From: Pseudanabaena sp. BC1403
Lineage (GTDB): Bacteria > Cyanobacteriota > Cyanobacteriia > Pseudanabaenales > Pseudanabaenaceae
DNA length: 39,002 bases
Reading direction: 5' to 3'
NCBI RefSeq assembly: GCF_002914585.1
Contig: NZ_PDDM01000035.1
Coordinates: 1 to 39,002, forward strand
In this document: positions 7,805 to 17,368 of the stretch, in pieces
How positions within the stretch are numbered: position 1 is the first letter of the stretch
How the letters are laid out: every line of letters starts with the position of its first letter
Position numbers and translations under genes: made by a program
The notes under the pieces: generated by a model
What the model saw: the letters and a program-made list of their open reading frames with translations, nothing else
Told to the model about the DNA's origin: nothing
Database searches by the model: none

Positions 7805-7878
7805 CGATTTGTAGTTCTTTTGGTCGAAATGCTGTAAATGTAATTCTCACAGTGCTTTGAATGATTTGCAAGCAAATT

Positions 7879-7980
7879 AAACCAATTAACAAAAGTGTGA
7901 AAATACTTTTGTTAATTAAACCCCACACCCAGTAAGGGTTTGAAAGCACTAAATGGCTATGCCATTTTGTGCTTTGGTAT
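7879..7980 (+). repeat. 103-bp three-hairpin repeat, copy B
   Basis: Starts AAACCAATTAACAAAAGTG and ends GCTTTGGTAT. It has the left hairpin (ACAAAAGTG/ACTTTTGT), a weakened central hairpin around CCCAGTAAGGG and the right hairpin AAATGGC/GCCATTT. It lies between glgA and the 291-aa gene, both on the minus strand, and abuts another palindrome at 7981. Confidence 0.8.
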
Positions 7981-8017
7981 TAAAGAAATACGGCGCGATT
8001 CGCGCCGTATTTCTTTA
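7981..8017 (-). terminator. Terminator-like perfect palindrome after glgA
   Basis: A 17-bp perfect stem (TAAAGAAATACGGCGCG) with a 3-nt ATT loop, 8 bases beyond the glgA stop, followed on the minus strand by the repeat copy B. Confidence 0.8.
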
Positions 8018-8024
8018 TGAGGAT

Positions 8025-9401
8025 TTAAGCATTGTCTAAGCCAGGTATCGAGCGATAGAGCTGCACATACTTTTCGGCGGAGGCTTGCCAACTGAAGTTA
8101 TTGCTCATGCCGCGTTGTTGCAACAAGCGCCATGCATCAGTATAGCGATAACTTTCCCATGCGCGTACCATACAGGTGTACATATCCAGCGGCTCGTAAC
8201 GATCAAAACTAAAGCCTGTACCTGTTTGACCAATAGGATCATGAAATGACACTGTATCCACTAATCCACCAGTACGGCGGACAATAGGTACACAACCATA
8301 GCGCAGCGAAATTAGTTGACTCAGTCCACATGGCTCAAAACGACTTGGCATCAAAAAGGCATCTGAGCCAGCATAAACACGATGAGAAAGCGCTGAGTTA
8401 AACAAAATTTGCGCTGACATGCGGCCGGGGTAGCGGGCAGCAATTTGCCATAGTTGCGATTCGTAATAACGATCGCCTGTACCTAAGACCACAAACTGAG
8501 CATCTGTATATGCTAAAAAACGTTCTAGGGTTTGCAGTAACAAATCAATGCCCTTCTGCTCCACCAAACGACCGACCATGCCGATCAAGAAAGTTGCAGG
8601 ATTTACGGTTAGTCCTAACTCTTTTTGCAAAGCAATTTTATTTGCCATGCGATCGTCAAGGGTTTCGACAGAGTAGTTTTGCACCAAGGCAGAATCAGTA
8701 GCAGGATTTTCTAATTCCGTATCGATACCATTTAAAATCCCCCAAGGTTTCAAGAAAGAAAGAATACTTTCTAAACCTTCCCCATAGGTGGGTGTACAAA
8801 TTTGCTGAGCATAGGTAGGAGATACTGTGTTCACGCGATCGGCATATTTGATCCCTGCTGCCATCGTGTTATGAGCATCCATGTACCAAGGAGTCCAAGT
8901 GATTTTGTCCAAAAACCATTTCCAAGGCCCCTGATAAGCAAGATTATGAATCGTGAATACAGTTCCAATATCCGAGACTTGATGCATCCACACAGGAATC
9001 ATGCCTGTATGCCAATCATGGCAATGAATAATGTTCGGTTTCCAATAGTTCCATGCAAATTCCGCAACGGCATTGGCAAACATCGTGAACCGCCAATCTT
9101 CATCTTCACCGCCATAAACGCGAGCAGGAATAAATGATCCATGCCCTACCAAGTACAAGGGAACATCTGTACCTGGTAGTACTGTCTCAAAAATATCAAA
9201 TTCCTGAAACATGGCATAGCCTTTCCATTTCCATTCAGGCTTTTCCTTGAGCTTGTCAGGAATTACGCCGTAGTAAGGCATGATGATTCGTACATCATGC
9301 CCCATCTTCTTAAGAATCGGAGGAAGTGCGCCCACTACATCTCCCATGCCGCCAACTTTGGCAAGAGGAGCAACTTCAGCCGCCGCAAATAAAATTTTCA
9401 T
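8025..9401 (-). CDS. glgA: Glycogen synthase (ADP-glucose type)
   Basis: Transfers glucose from ADP-glucose to the non-reducing end of an alpha-1,4-glucan, the chain-extending step of glycogen storage in the cytosol. The GT5 signature KVGGMGDV lies at residues 15-22, and the C-terminal GT-B half has GRLVEQKG and the RFEPCGLSQLISLRYG retaining-transferase motif with TGGLVDTV after it. The 458-residue length is normal. Cyanobacteria usually have two paralogues; the sequence alone does not let me say which this is. Its upstream region is the unusual tandem hairpin array at 9452-9771, so its promoter must lie in or before that array. Confidence 0.95.
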   Translation of the reverse strand: MKILFAAAEVAPLAKVGGMGDVVGALPPILKKMGHDVRIIMPYYGVIPDKLKEKPEWKWKGYAMFQEFDIFETVLPGTDVPLYLVGHGSFIPARVYGGEDEDWRFTMFANAVAEFAWNYWKPNIIHCHDWHTGMIPVWMHQVSDIGTVFTIHNLAYQGPWKWFLDKITWTPWYMDAHNTMAAGIKYADRVNTVSPTYAQQICTPTYGEGLESILSFLKPWGILNGIDTELENPATDSALVQNYSVETLDDRMANKIALQKELGLTVNPATFLIGMVGRLVEQKGIDLLLQTLERFLAYTDAQFVVLGTGDRYYESQLWQIAARYPGRMSAQILFNSALSHRVYAGSDAFLMPSRFEPCGLSQLISLRYGCVPIVRRTGGLVDTVSFHDPIGQTGTGFSFDRYEPLDMYTCMVRAWESYRYTDAWRLLQQRGMSNNFSWQASAEKYVQLYRSIPGLDNA

Positions 9402-9451
9402 TCGTTGATTCAGTACTCGTATTTCAGGCTCTCACTATTTTCATGCATAGA

Positions 9452-9771
9452 GCGATCGCTAAAGCAGCAATTTTTTTCAAGCTACGCTTTGTATAAAAAG
9501 AAACCCGCTTTGCGGGTTTCTTTTTTGTTATTGGCGAGATCGCTAAAGCAGCAATTTTTGCAAGAGGTTCTTGAGAGATCAAAAAGAAACCCCACTATGT
9601 GTGTGTTTTTTTTGATGATGAGCGCGATCGCTAAAGCAGCAAATTTTTACAAGCAATGCTTTCTAGGTCAGCAAGAAAAATACTGTGTGAGTTTCTTGCT
9701 GATTGTTAGCGCGATCGCTAAAGATCAAGAAGAAACCCGCAAAGCTGGTCTCTTCTTGATCTTTAAGGAAA
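9452..9771. repeat. Tandem array of four ~87-bp hairpin units upstream of glgA
   Basis: The four units begin GATCGCTAAAG at 9454, 9538, 9626 and 9713 (spacing 84, 88 and 87 bp); the first three continue CAGCAA and a T-run. Each then carries a hairpin: 9495-9525 (perfect, core AAACCCGC/GCGGGTTT), 9578-9616 (decayed), 9668-9702 (11 bp) and 9719-9765 (15 bp plus inner pairs). The outer arms differ among units yet stay self-complementary. The last arm contains the stop codon of the surface-protein gene. The array fills the 361-bp gap between that gene and glgA; no gene is seen in it. Confidence 0.85.
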
Positions 9772-12117
9772 TGTACAAGCCGTAGTGGGAACTTGCACAG
9801 TACTATTTTGAACTCTAAATCGAGCACCTGTATTTCCCCTTGCTTCAAGTTCAAGACGCAGAGGGTTATTGAGCGCAGCAATAGTTGTTGCATTACTTGG
9901 AGCCAACACAGCGATCGCCGTGGTCAGCCCTGCTAGTTGCAATCCTGATGCTGATGTACTTTGTCTACGGAATAGATAATCAAGACTAGAGGTGGGATTG
10001 TTTAAGGTATTTCCTTCAAACCTGACGCAGAGCGAAGCAGCATTTTGCGATCGCATAATTATAGCTGCATCATCGGCTGTTCCTGTCTCTGTGTTTGTAA
10101 GTGTGTTATTCAGCACGGCTGCTCGCACTGAAGCCTCTCCACCCACATTCGTTTCGCCAACCCGCACTTGAATTCCTGCCCCGCCGACATTGCTAATCTT
10201 GTTATTGGAGATCGTTGTTGTACCAATAGAACCATCAACAGCGCCAAAGCTAATGCCTTTGTTCACGATGTTATCGATGGTATTGTTGCTAATCGTCAAC
10301 GTGGCATTAGCATTATTACCTAAGTTAATGTCAATACCATCGGCTCCATCGGGTGCGCCTGTAATATTGCGAATCGTGTTGCCTGTGATGTTGACAGTCG
10401 CAGTGGTCGTAGTAGCGCAACCTGCTAAGTCTGGATAGACACGACAGAGACTAAACTCAATCCCGTCAATTTCGACAACGCCTGCGGTGGTGGTATTGTC
10501 TCTGACGATGTTGTTGGCGATCGTGAGATTGACATTCCCTGTATTGTTTCTGACCAGAATGCCTGCTTCTACCTGTGTTTGGACATTGGGCTGAATGGTA
10601 TTAATCACAGTGTTGCCAGTAATCGCAGCAGTACCACTGACATTGTCGAGACGAATTCCTTCAGCGATCGCATTGTTAACTTGGTTGTCCGAAACATTGG
10701 TATTGCCACTAGCACCTATCAAGACAATACCTCGCCCCGAATTACCCACTGGTGTGCTGCTTGGAGCCGTAATGTTGACCATGTTATTGGCAATCAAGGC
10801 ATTCACGTTATTGTTGCCAATAATGCCAGCATTTGCACCAGTAGCCACATTTTTATTGATGCTAAAGCCAGATAGAGCTTGATTAGACCCTGATGCTAAA
10901 GTGACTGTATCACTGACGATGGGATAAACACCCGTGTTAGCAGGCAAAGGAATATTCGGTAAATTCGCACCTTCAGAGCCAGCTAAATATGACATAGGCA
11001 CTACAGATGGCGCACTAGAGAAGACTTTTACACCATCAGGAATTGTAAATCCAGCTAAAGTTGGTGCTGTAGAGCCTGTTGGGGTATAAGCATACACAAT
11101 TCCATTTGCCCCAGCAGCACTTGCATTAGCAATAGCCGTTGAAAAGTTAGAAAAAGACACCACAGTAGGGTTGCCAGATAAGCCTGTAGCGTTATCGGCA
11201 ACAATAAAGAAACTGTAAGGCTGACCAGTTAGAGGATTAATTGCGACGAGTTGATCGCGCACCGTTTGATTTTCGACTAGGACAGAACTATTACGCGAAA
11301 GTGGTTCGTTCATGCGTTCCAGAAGCGTTGGCGGATTTACTCCTCGCGCTGGACGGTTGGAGAAATTAATACCAATATTAAAAAGAATACTCGTACCGAA
11401 AATGCGATCGTTCTGAATCGATAAACCAGCATTGATGAGATCGCCATAGTATCCTAAACCACCTTTAATCCCCAAAGCTCCAATGCTATTAGTAGCAGTG
11501 TAATAGTAAGTTCCTACATATGGACGCAAATAGCCAGCATCGCCTGTGGTGATGATCGTGCCAGCTTCTAACTCCACGCCACTCATAGCTGCATCAAAAC
11601 GCCGATCGCGATCGATCAAAAACTGATTGCCCTGAAAACTGCCAGAGTTCAGGATAGTTTCGCTTAGTTGTGTATTAGTCTTACCCACTGGAAGATAGGT
11701 ATTGAGGCGCATATCCCAAGATTCTGCAAAAAACTCTAAACCTGCGGAAATTTGCTGAAAAAATTGCGATCCCGTATCACGATTGTCGTAGGCAAAGTAA
11801 CCTCCTAATACATATTTGGCAACGTCATTTAGCGATCGATAGCCAACTGCAAGATTAGAGCCAATGCGCCCATTATTAAAGACTCGGATTTGAGGATTGA
11901 GATAGAAAAAATTCTCTGGTGTTTGATTAAGCGGAATACGCAACTCAACACTAGTATTCCCATCTATTCCTGCACCACTGCCGTTATAGCGAAGTTGAGC
12001 ATCAAATGGAAATGGATTAGTTTGACTAAACGCTTCTGTAACAATTATTCCGTTTACACATACTATTGAAAACAAGCAAAAAGCTTTGAGACCACTAGAC
12101 ACTGATTTTTTCTGCAT
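9763..12117 (-). CDS. Inverse-autotransporter-like surface protein: N-terminal barrel, C-terminal beta-helix
   Basis: I choose the ATG at 12117 because it gives a good signal peptide (MQKKSVSSGLKAFCLFSIVCV..AFSQ) missing from the longer frame. About 260 residues follow with alternating aromatic strands such as NLAVGYRS, YVLGGYFAYDNRDTGS, QQISAGLEFF and LRPYVGTYYY, resembling the beta domain of intimin/invasin-type inverse autotransporters. After a linker, about 450 residues are Asn/Ile/Thr-rich repeats (NNTI, ITGNTVINT, ANNIVRDN), typical of a right-handed parallel beta-helix. The barrel-first order implies an outer-membrane anchor exporting the C-terminal helix to the surface. Ligand or target is unknown. 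A few cysteines lie near the C terminus. Confidence 0.8.
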   Translation of the reverse strand: MQKKSVSSGLKAFCLFSIVCVNGIIVTEAFSQTNPFPFDAQLRYNGSGAGIDGNTSVELRIPLNQTPENFFYLNPQIRVFNNGRIGSNLAVGYRSLNDVAKYVLGGYFAYDNRDTGSQFFQQISAGLEFFAESWDMRLNTYLPVGKTNTQLSETILNSGSFQGNQFLIDRDRRFDAAMSGVELEAGTIITTGDAGYLRPYVGTYYYTATNSIGALGIKGGLGYYGDLINAGLSIQNDRIFGTSILFNIGINFSNRPARGVNPPTLLERMNEPLSRNSSVLVENQTVRDQLVAINPLTGQPYSFFIVADNATGLSGNPTVVSFSNFSTAIANASAAGANGIVYAYTPTGSTAPTLAGFTIPDGVKVFSSAPSVVPMSYLAGSEGANLPNIPLPANTGVYPIVSDTVTLASGSNQALSGFSINKNVATGANAGIIGNNNVNALIANNMVNITAPSSTPVGNSGRGIVLIGASGNTNVSDNQVNNAIAEGIRLDNVSGTAAITGNTVINTIQPNVQTQVEAGILVRNNTGNVNLTIANNIVRDNTTTAGVVEIDGIEFSLCRVYPDLAGCATTTTATVNITGNTIRNITGAPDGADGIDINLGNNANATLTISNNTIDNIVNKGISFGAVDGSIGTTTISNNKISNVGGAGIQVRVGETNVGGEASVRAAVLNNTLTNTETGTADDAAIIMRSQNAASLCVRFEGNTLNNPTSSLDYLFRRQSTSASGLQLAGLTTAIAVLAPSNATTIAALNNPLRLELEARGNTGARFRVQNSTVQVPTTACTFP

Positions 12118-12256
12118 AGCCCTTAATAATCTATCTTTCCAAAGAAAATCCTCACTTTTCCATTTTGGAAGGTAAAGTCTCACAAGCAATGTGTTGCCTA
12201 ACACTTGAGCCTATAGAATTTAAAAATTTTTCTAGAAATTGCCAATTTCGTCACAA

Positions 12257-12293
12257 AAAAACAGGGAAGATATTTTATGCCTTTCCTGTTTTT
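12257..12293 (-). terminator. Likely rpaA terminator
   Basis: A 9-bp stem AAAAACAGG/CCTGTTTTT with a 19-nt loop lies about 50 bases past the rpaA stop on the minus strand and ends in a T-run. Confidence 0.5.
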
Positions 12294-12343
12294 CCTTTTT
12301 TAATCACAAATAACGAGCAAAGCAATTTCTTGGGCGATGGTTA

Positions 12344-13084
12344 TTAAGCGATCGCGTCTTCAACTTGATTAGTATCGTTATCATGGGGAAGCTCTAAGCA
12401 ATAACCTGCACCATATACCGTCTTAATATATTTAGGATGGCGTGGATCTGGCTCTAGCTTGGTTCGCAAGTGGCGGATATGCACACGAATAGTTTCGATA
12501 TCATCATCAGGCTCATAGCCCCAAACTTCTTTGAGGATTTCGCTTGGTGATACCGTTTGACCATGACGCTGCAACAGACAATGCAACAGCTCAAATTCAA
12601 GATGAGTTAACTTGACAGTTTTATTAAACCAAATCGCCTCAAAGCGCTCAGGTACAAGCGTTAATGAGCCAAATATTAATATTTCGCCATGCTTTGCTGT
12701 GTCAATAATCCGATTAGTCCGACGCAATAAAGCCCGCACTCGTGCCAGCATCTCTTCCAGTTCAAAGGGCTTAGTCAGATAGTCATCCGCACCTGCGTTA
12801 AAACCTTCGACCTTATCTTGAGTTTGTCCCATCGCCGTGAGCATCATTACTGGAATCTCTTTAGTCCGCTCATCCCGACGCAATCTTTGACAAACCGTAA
12901 AACCATCAACCCTTGGCAGCATCAAGTCAAGGATGATCATATCTGGCATTAACTGAATGGCAAGTGCTTGTCCTTTGATGCCATCACTTGCTTGACTGAC
13001 TTGATAGCCAGCATGTTCGAGGTTCAGCGTGACCATTTCAGAGATTATTGGATCATCATCGATCAGGAGAAGCCTAGGCATCAT
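12344..13084 (-). CDS. rpaA: Two-component response regulator RpaA
   Basis: An OmpR/PhoB-type regulator of 246 residues. The receiver domain has Asp9-11, the phospho-acceptor Asp53 (ILDLMLP), Thr83 and Lys105 (LTKPF). The linker and winged helix match RpaA very closely from memory, including [31 protein letters not shown] and [15 protein letters not shown]. In model cyanobacteria RpaA receives phosphate from SasA and is the main output regulator of the circadian clock; it was first named for phycobilisome association. The closest alternative, RpaB, has a different receiver N terminus. It is divergent from the prenyl diphosphate synthase gene. Confidence 0.92.
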   Translation of the reverse strand: MMPRLLLIDDDPIISEMVTLNLEHAGYQVSQASDGIKGQALAIQLMPDMIILDLMLPRVDGFTVCQRLRRDERTKEIPVMMLTAMGQTQDKVEGFNAGADDYLTKPFELEEMLARVRALLRRTNRIIDTAKHGEILIFGSLTLVPERFEAIWFNKTVKLTHLEFELLHCLLQRHGQTVSPSEILKEVWGYEPDDDIETIRVHIRHLRTKLEPDPRHPKYIKTVYGAGYCLELPHDNDTNQVEDAIA

Positions 13085-13366
13085 TAGTCAAATTTCCATC
13101 TATGTGATTGGATTACGATTTGTTAAACAATATATATCATCATGATACATATTCAGGGAGAGCGGCAGGGGGCATAAACTCTTGTTGTTGGTATTTATAG
13201 GGATTGCAAAAAATTTCTGGCTAAAGGAGTAGTAGGTATAGAGTAGCAGCTATTTGCAGCCTTCCATACCATGTTGACAACTAAAACAGGCTAAGTCATT
13301 TTTCAACTCTTGCAACATTCTCATACAATATATGAAGATATGTAAAAATTGATTTAAAACTGGTTT

Positions 13367-14356
13367 ATGCGCATGAGCCTTCCAACTACTTCTGTCACCG
13401 AACTTTTTGCACCAGTCAAAGATGACTTGCGTATGCTCACGGATAATTTGAAGCAGTTGGTAGGAGCAAGACATCCGATTTTGTATGCAGCGGCAGAGCA
13501 TTTATTTGAAGCGAAGGGTAAGAGTATGCGCCCTGCACTAGTGTTGCTGGTTTCACGCGCAACGATGAGCGATCGCGATATCACCTCACGTCATCGCCGT
13601 CTCGCTGAAATCACTGAGATGATTCACACAGCGAGTCTAGTGCATGACGATGTGATCGACTCTGCCGATCTACGACGCGGAATGCCCACAGTAAACAATA
13701 GCTTTGGCAATCGTATTGCTGTACTTGCAGGTGATTTCCTGTTTGCACAAGCATCTTGGTATCTTGCCAATTTAGACGATCTTGAAGTTGTCAAGCTCTT
13801 ATCAAAAGTAATCACTGATTTTGCAGAAGGTGAAATTCGTCAGAGTCTTACTGCATTTGATGGGGATTTGACGTTAGAAGATTACCTCGAAAAGAGTTTT
13901 TATAAAACGGCATCATTAATGGCGGGTAGTGCTAAGGCAGCGGGCGTACTTAGTGGTGTAAGTCAAGTACAAGCTGAACAGTTATTTAATTTCGGCAAGC
14001 ATTTTGGCATTGCATTTCAAGTTGTCGATGACATACTCGATTTCACTAGTTCGACGGAAACTCTTGGCAAACCTGCTGGTTCTGATCTTAAGCAGGGTAA
14101 TTTGACTGCGCCTGTATTGTTTGCACTAGAGGAGCATCCGCAGTTACGCGGTCTAATTGATCGCGAGTTTAGCGAGGCGGGCGATTTGGAAAAAGCTCTC
14201 GAACTAGTTCATAACAGCGAGGGTATTTCACGTTCTCGTGAATTAGCCAAGAGTCATGTTAAGTCAGCACTAGTAGCGATCGAGTGGCTACCATCTTCTG
14301 CACCCAAACAGTCTTTGATTGGCTTAACCAACTACGTTTTAGATCGGTTGTATTAA
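13367..14356 (+). CDS. sds: Long-chain polyprenyl (solanesyl) diphosphate synthase
   Basis: A trans-prenyltransferase that extends allylic diphosphates with isopentenyl diphosphate, most likely making the C45 side chain of plastoquinone. The first aspartate-rich motif DDVID is at 94-98 and the second DDILD at 221-225. The N-terminal LTDNLKQLVGARHPILYAAAEHLFEAKGK is typical of the cyanobacterial/plastid PreA/Sds group. Length (329) is normal. The true start may be the second ATG, two codons in. No clear Shine-Dalgarno is present. Chain length cannot be proven from sequence; nonaprenyl is the family expectation. Confidence 0.9.
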   Translation: MRMSLPTTSVTELFAPVKDDLRMLTDNLKQLVGARHPILYAAAEHLFEAKGKSMRPALVLLVSRATMSDRDITSRHRRLAEITEMIHTASLVHDDVIDSADLRRGMPTVNNSFGNRIAVLAGDFLFAQASWYLANLDDLEVVKLLSKVITDFAEGEIRQSLTAFDGDLTLEDYLEKSFYKTASLMAGSAKAAGVLSGVSQVQAEQLFNFGKHFGIAFQVVDDILDFTSSTETLGKPAGSDLKQGNLTAPVLFALEEHPQLRGLIDREFSEAGDLEKALELVHNSEGISRSRELAKSHVKSALVAIEWLPSSAPKQSLIGLTNYVLDRLY

Positions 14357-14416
14357 GATAAGTAGTATCGTGTAAAGCTCGACAATCCTAAATATTCGGC
14401 TAATGGAGGTGTAGAT

Positions 14417-15112
14417 ATGGTTGCTGTGTTAAGCATCGATAAAACTGCTGATCATCCATCTGACAACATAATTGAGCAGAACCTAAATACTTGGGTAAAG
14501 TTTTCTTGGGAGCAATTTATCCAAGTTGCTGACGATCCAAAATATCAAAAATACAAGTTTTATTACTGCAATGGAGAAGCGAGATTTGAACCTATGTCCA
14601 CTGGCTCAGACCATTCTGACGACCATGCGCTAATTGTAATTGCAATAGGCTTGTTTGTTGCTGTTAACGGTTTAGATATCAGAAGTAAAGACAACTGTTC
14701 TTATCGCAAAGTTGGCATTAGAGAATTCCAGCCTGATATTTCCTATTATGTTGGCGATCGCGCTCAGTTGATTCCTTGGGGGACTGGTGTTGTTGACTTA
14801 GATATTTATCCCGCACCTGATTTAGCGATCGAGATTGCCAATAGTTCTTGGTCTGATGATATTGGTAAAAAACGCTTGATGTATGAAGATTTGGGCGTAA
14901 AAGAATATTGGGTAATCAATGTAAAAAGTGCTGAGATTTTAGCCTTTGCGATCACTGATTCAGAGAGTGCTAGAGGTAGTTACAGGATTACGCGATCGCA
15001 AATAATTACAGGTTTAGAAATTGCACTTTTAGAAGAAGCCCTACGCTTGTCAAGAGAAAACAATCATGGTCAAGTAACTTCATGGATATTAACTCAATTA
15101 CAGAAAGTCTGA
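14417..15112 (+). CDS. Uma2-family (DUF820) putative endonuclease
   Basis: A 231-residue Uma2 protein with the PD-(D/E)xK-like core: EFQPDISYY, PDLAIEIANSSW and the conserved KRLMYEDLGVKEYWVIN. No coiled-coil tail is present, unlike the gene at 4995. A strong GGAGG lies 9 bases before the ATG. It starts 60 bp after the prenyl synthase gene and may be read from the same promoter. Its 3' end converges on clpX, and the two stop codons lie in the arms of one shared palindrome. Uma2 function in cyanobacteria is unknown. Confidence 0.88.
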   Translation: MVAVLSIDKTADHPSDNIIEQNLNTWVKFSWEQFIQVADDPKYQKYKFYYCNGEARFEPMSTGSDHSDDHALIVIAIGLFVAVNGLDIRSKDNCSYRKVGIREFQPDISYYVGDRAQLIPWGTGVVDLDIYPAPDLAIEIANSSWSDDIGKKRLMYEDLGVKEYWVINVKSAEILAFAITDSESARGSYRITRSQIITGLEIALLEEALRLSRENNHGQVTSWILTQLQKV

Positions 15113-15165
15113 ATCAGCATAAAAAAAAGACTCGCTTTGCGAGTCTTTTTTTTATGCTGATTCAG
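15109..15165. terminator. Bidirectional terminator palindrome spanning two stop codons
   Basis: A 27-bp perfect stem with a TTT loop and core GACTCGC/GCGAGTC flanked by A-run/T-run. The left arm begins with the end of the Uma2 gene (stop at 15110-15112) and the right arm contains the end of clpX (stop at 15152-15154), so the last codons of the two convergent genes are mirror copies. Confidence 0.9.
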
Positions 15166-16489
15166 GTTTTGGCATTGATGCAGGATGCTGCAAAATCTCT
15201 GCCGTGGATAATTTCTCGACCATATCGAGAGTGATCAAACACTTAGTTACATCCTTGCGCGAAGGCAACTCGTACATCATATCCAGCATCAACTGCTCGA
15301 CAATACCGCGCAAAGCTCTCGCCCCTGTTTTGCGTCGATAGGCTTCTTTTGCGATCGCCTGAACTGCATCAGGCTGAAACTCAAGCTGGACATTATCCAT
15401 TTTCAAGAGCTTTTGGTACTGCTTGATTAAGGCGCTACGAGGCTCAGTCAAAATTGCCATCAGTGCTTTTTCATCTAAAGGATCGAGTACGGCTGTAACT
15501 GGCACACGACCAATAAACTCAGGAATCATCCCAAACTTGACAAGATCATCGGGCTGCACATTCTTGAGGATTTCAGCAGTGCGCTTTTCGCGGGGAATCG
15601 ACTCACCTTGCTGCACAAATCCCATTGATTTTTTGCCAATGCGTTGCTCGATCAGTTTCTCCATGCCACCGAAAGCACCACCACAGATAAACAAGATGTT
15701 TTTGGTGTCAATCTGGATGCAATCTTGGTAAGGATGCTTGCGACCACCTTGAGGAGGTACGTTGGCGATCGTCCCTTCTAGCATTTTCAGTAAGGCTTGC
15801 TGGACACCTTCGCCTGAAACATCACGGGTAATCGAGGTGTTTTCACCCTTACGAGCAATTTTATCGATTTCATCGATGTAAATAATGCCACGCTGAGCCT
15901 CTTCGACATCAAGATCGGCGACCTGTAACAGCCTCAGTAAAATATTCTCTACATCTTCACCGACATAGCCAGCTTCGGTAAGTGTCGTTGCATCGGCAAC
16001 CGCAAAAGGCACATCTAGCATTTCTGCTAAAGTTTGTGCCAGAAGGGTCTTACCACAACCCGTAGGGCCAATCAGCAAAATATTTGACTTCTGAAGTTCG
16101 ATTCCGTCTTCATTCTGACCTTTTGCCGTCGATTCGATAAAACTCAGGCGTTTGTAGTGGTTATAAACCGCAACCGACAAAACTTTTTTAGCTTCGTCCT
16201 GACCAACTACATTTTCATCGAGATAGCGCTTGATATCACGAGGCTTAGGGATTTGACTGAGATTAAGATTCGCCGCAGTTTTGGTTTTCCGCTTTTCATT
16301 GGTAGGGTCTTTGCGCTGGGTAGCTTGAGGCGGAGCACTATTAAACAGCTCCTCATCGAGGATTTCGTTACATAAATCCACGCACTCATCGCAAATGTAT
16401 ACCCCTGGTCCAGCAATTAGCTTGCGTACCTGCTCCTGTGACTTACCGCAGAAGGAACATTTAAGATGAGAGTCATATTTACTGGGCAT
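15152..16489 (-). CDS. clpX: ATP-dependent Clp protease ATP-binding subunit ClpX
   Basis: AAA+ unfoldase that recognises substrates and feeds them to ClpP. The N-terminal zinc-binding domain has Cys11, Cys14, Cys33 and Cys36. Walker A GPTGCGKT is at 141-148 and Walker B IIYIDEID near 202-209. The ClpP-docking IGF-type loop appears as SMGF. Length 445 is usual. It lies 31 bp after clpP and was presumably co-transcribed, with tig further upstream. Its last residues PESA are encoded inside the palindrome shared with the convergent Uma2 gene. Confidence 0.97.
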   Translation of the reverse strand: MPSKYDSHLKCSFCGKSQEQVRKLIAGPGVYICDECVDLCNEILDEELFNSAPPQATQRKDPTNEKRKTKTAANLNLSQIPKPRDIKRYLDENVVGQDEAKKVLSVAVYNHYKRLSFIESTAKGQNEDGIELQKSNILLIGPTGCGKTLLAQTLAEMLDVPFAVADATTLTEAGYVGEDVENILLRLLQVADLDVEEAQRGIIYIDEIDKIARKGENTSITRDVSGEGVQQALLKMLEGTIANVPPQGGRKHPYQDCIQIDTKNILFICGGAFGGMEKLIEQRIGKKSMGFVQQGESIPREKRTAEILKNVQPDDLVKFGMIPEFIGRVPVTAVLDPLDEKALMAILTEPRSALIKQYQKLLKMDNVQLEFQPDAVQAIAKEAYRRKTGARALRGIVEQLMLDMMYELPSRKDVTKCLITLDMVEKLSTAEILQHPASMPKPESA

Positions 16490-16520
16490 AAGCTATCTCA
16501 ATGTGAGGTTGTCGCAATGG

Positions 16521-17204
16521 CTAGACTAGGGATAGGGCAGATGGCTGGAGGCTTTTAGTATTAGTTAAAACTTGATCGATTAAACCATATTGTTGAGCTT
16601 CCGCAGGTGACATAAAGAAATCGCGCTCGGTATCTTGCTCGATCTGTTCGAGAGGCTTGCCTGTGTTGGCAGCTAACATCTCGTTAAGCGATCGCTTAAT
16701 GTACAAGATTTCACGCGCTTGGATCTCGATATCAACTGCCTGACCTTGAGCGCCACCAAGAGGTTGGTGAATCATGATCCGCGCGTTTGGCAAAGACATC
16801 CGCTTGCCTTTAGCGCCAGCCGCTAGCAAAAACGCACCCATACTTGCCGCCAGCCCCATGCAGATCGTACAAACATCGGGGCGGACGTGGTTCATGGTGT
16901 CGAGGATTGCCATGCCTGCGTAGACTGAGCCACCAGGAGAGTTGATATAGAGGTAAATATCCTTTTCAGGATCCTCAGCTTCTAAAAACAAAAGCTGGGA
17001 CATGATTAAGTTCGATGTGGTGTCATCTACTTGCGAACCCAAGAACACAATCCGCTCACGGAGTAAGCGTGAGAAAATATCAAATGCTCTTTCGCCTTTA
17101 CCTGATTGCTCGACTACCATCGGCACAACCTGATTTTGGGTCGCGATCGCAAAGTTGTTTGATGCTAATTGACTAGATAAAGGGTACATGCGTTTTGAAT
17201 TCAC
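16521..17204 (-). CDS. clpP: ATP-dependent Clp protease proteolytic subunit (ClpX partner)
   Basis: A serine peptidase subunit with the catalytic triad in place: Ser121 (GLAASMGAF), His146 (MIHQPLGG) and Asp195 (ERDFFMS). Fifteen to twenty extra N-terminal residues could be a propeptide. Start GTG at 17204 or ATG five codons later (MYPLSSQL) are both possible. In cyanobacteria the clpP next to clpX is usually called clpP2. Gene order tig-clpP-clpX is conserved widely and couples a ribosome-bound chaperone with a protease. Confidence 0.95.
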   Translation of the reverse strand: MNSKRMYPLSSQLASNNFAIATQNQVVPMVVEQSGKGERAFDIFSRLLRERIVFLGSQVDDTTSNLIMSQLLFLEAEDPEKDIYLYINSPGGSVYAGMAILDTMNHVRPDVCTICMGLAASMGAFLLAAGAKGKRMSLPNARIMIHQPLGGAQGQAVDIEIQAREILYIKRSLNEMLAANTGKPLEQIEQDTERDFFMSPAEAQQYGLIDQVLTNTKSLQPSALSLV

Positions 17205-17327
17205 CGTAATTTTTGATGAGTTATCTTAAGCAAAGCTTGAGTGGCAAAGCTTAAGTTTTACCATACCAACTTAAAAGCTATTATGCCTCAAAAATAGTAT
17301 TGGTATAGCTATACTATCTTACGCAAT

Positions 17328-17368
17328 TTAAAAGAGAGAGGTGTGCTTTGCACTCCTCTCTCTTTTAA
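17328..17368 (-). terminator. Hairpin directly after tig
   Basis: Stem AAAAGAGAGAGG... around a TTT loop with core GTGC/GCAC and one mismatch, ending one base before the tig stop. It may reduce read-through from tig to clpP, which is 165 bp downstream. Confidence 0.75.

Noticed and set aside
9452-9771. Possible CRISPR array upstream of glgA
   Set aside because: Repeats head each unit but the intervening sequences contain self-complementary hairpins related to each other, not unique spacers, and no cas gene is nearby.
9405-9785. A 126-codon plus-strand frame across the hairpin array
   Set aside because: It reads through tandem palindromes and repeats the same short peptide with each unit; it is a product of the repeats.
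10190-10882. Several plus-strand frames antisense to the surface protein
   Set aside because: They mirror the Asn/Ile/Thr repeat codons of the beta-helix and have low complexity (runs of Leu, Val, Ile).
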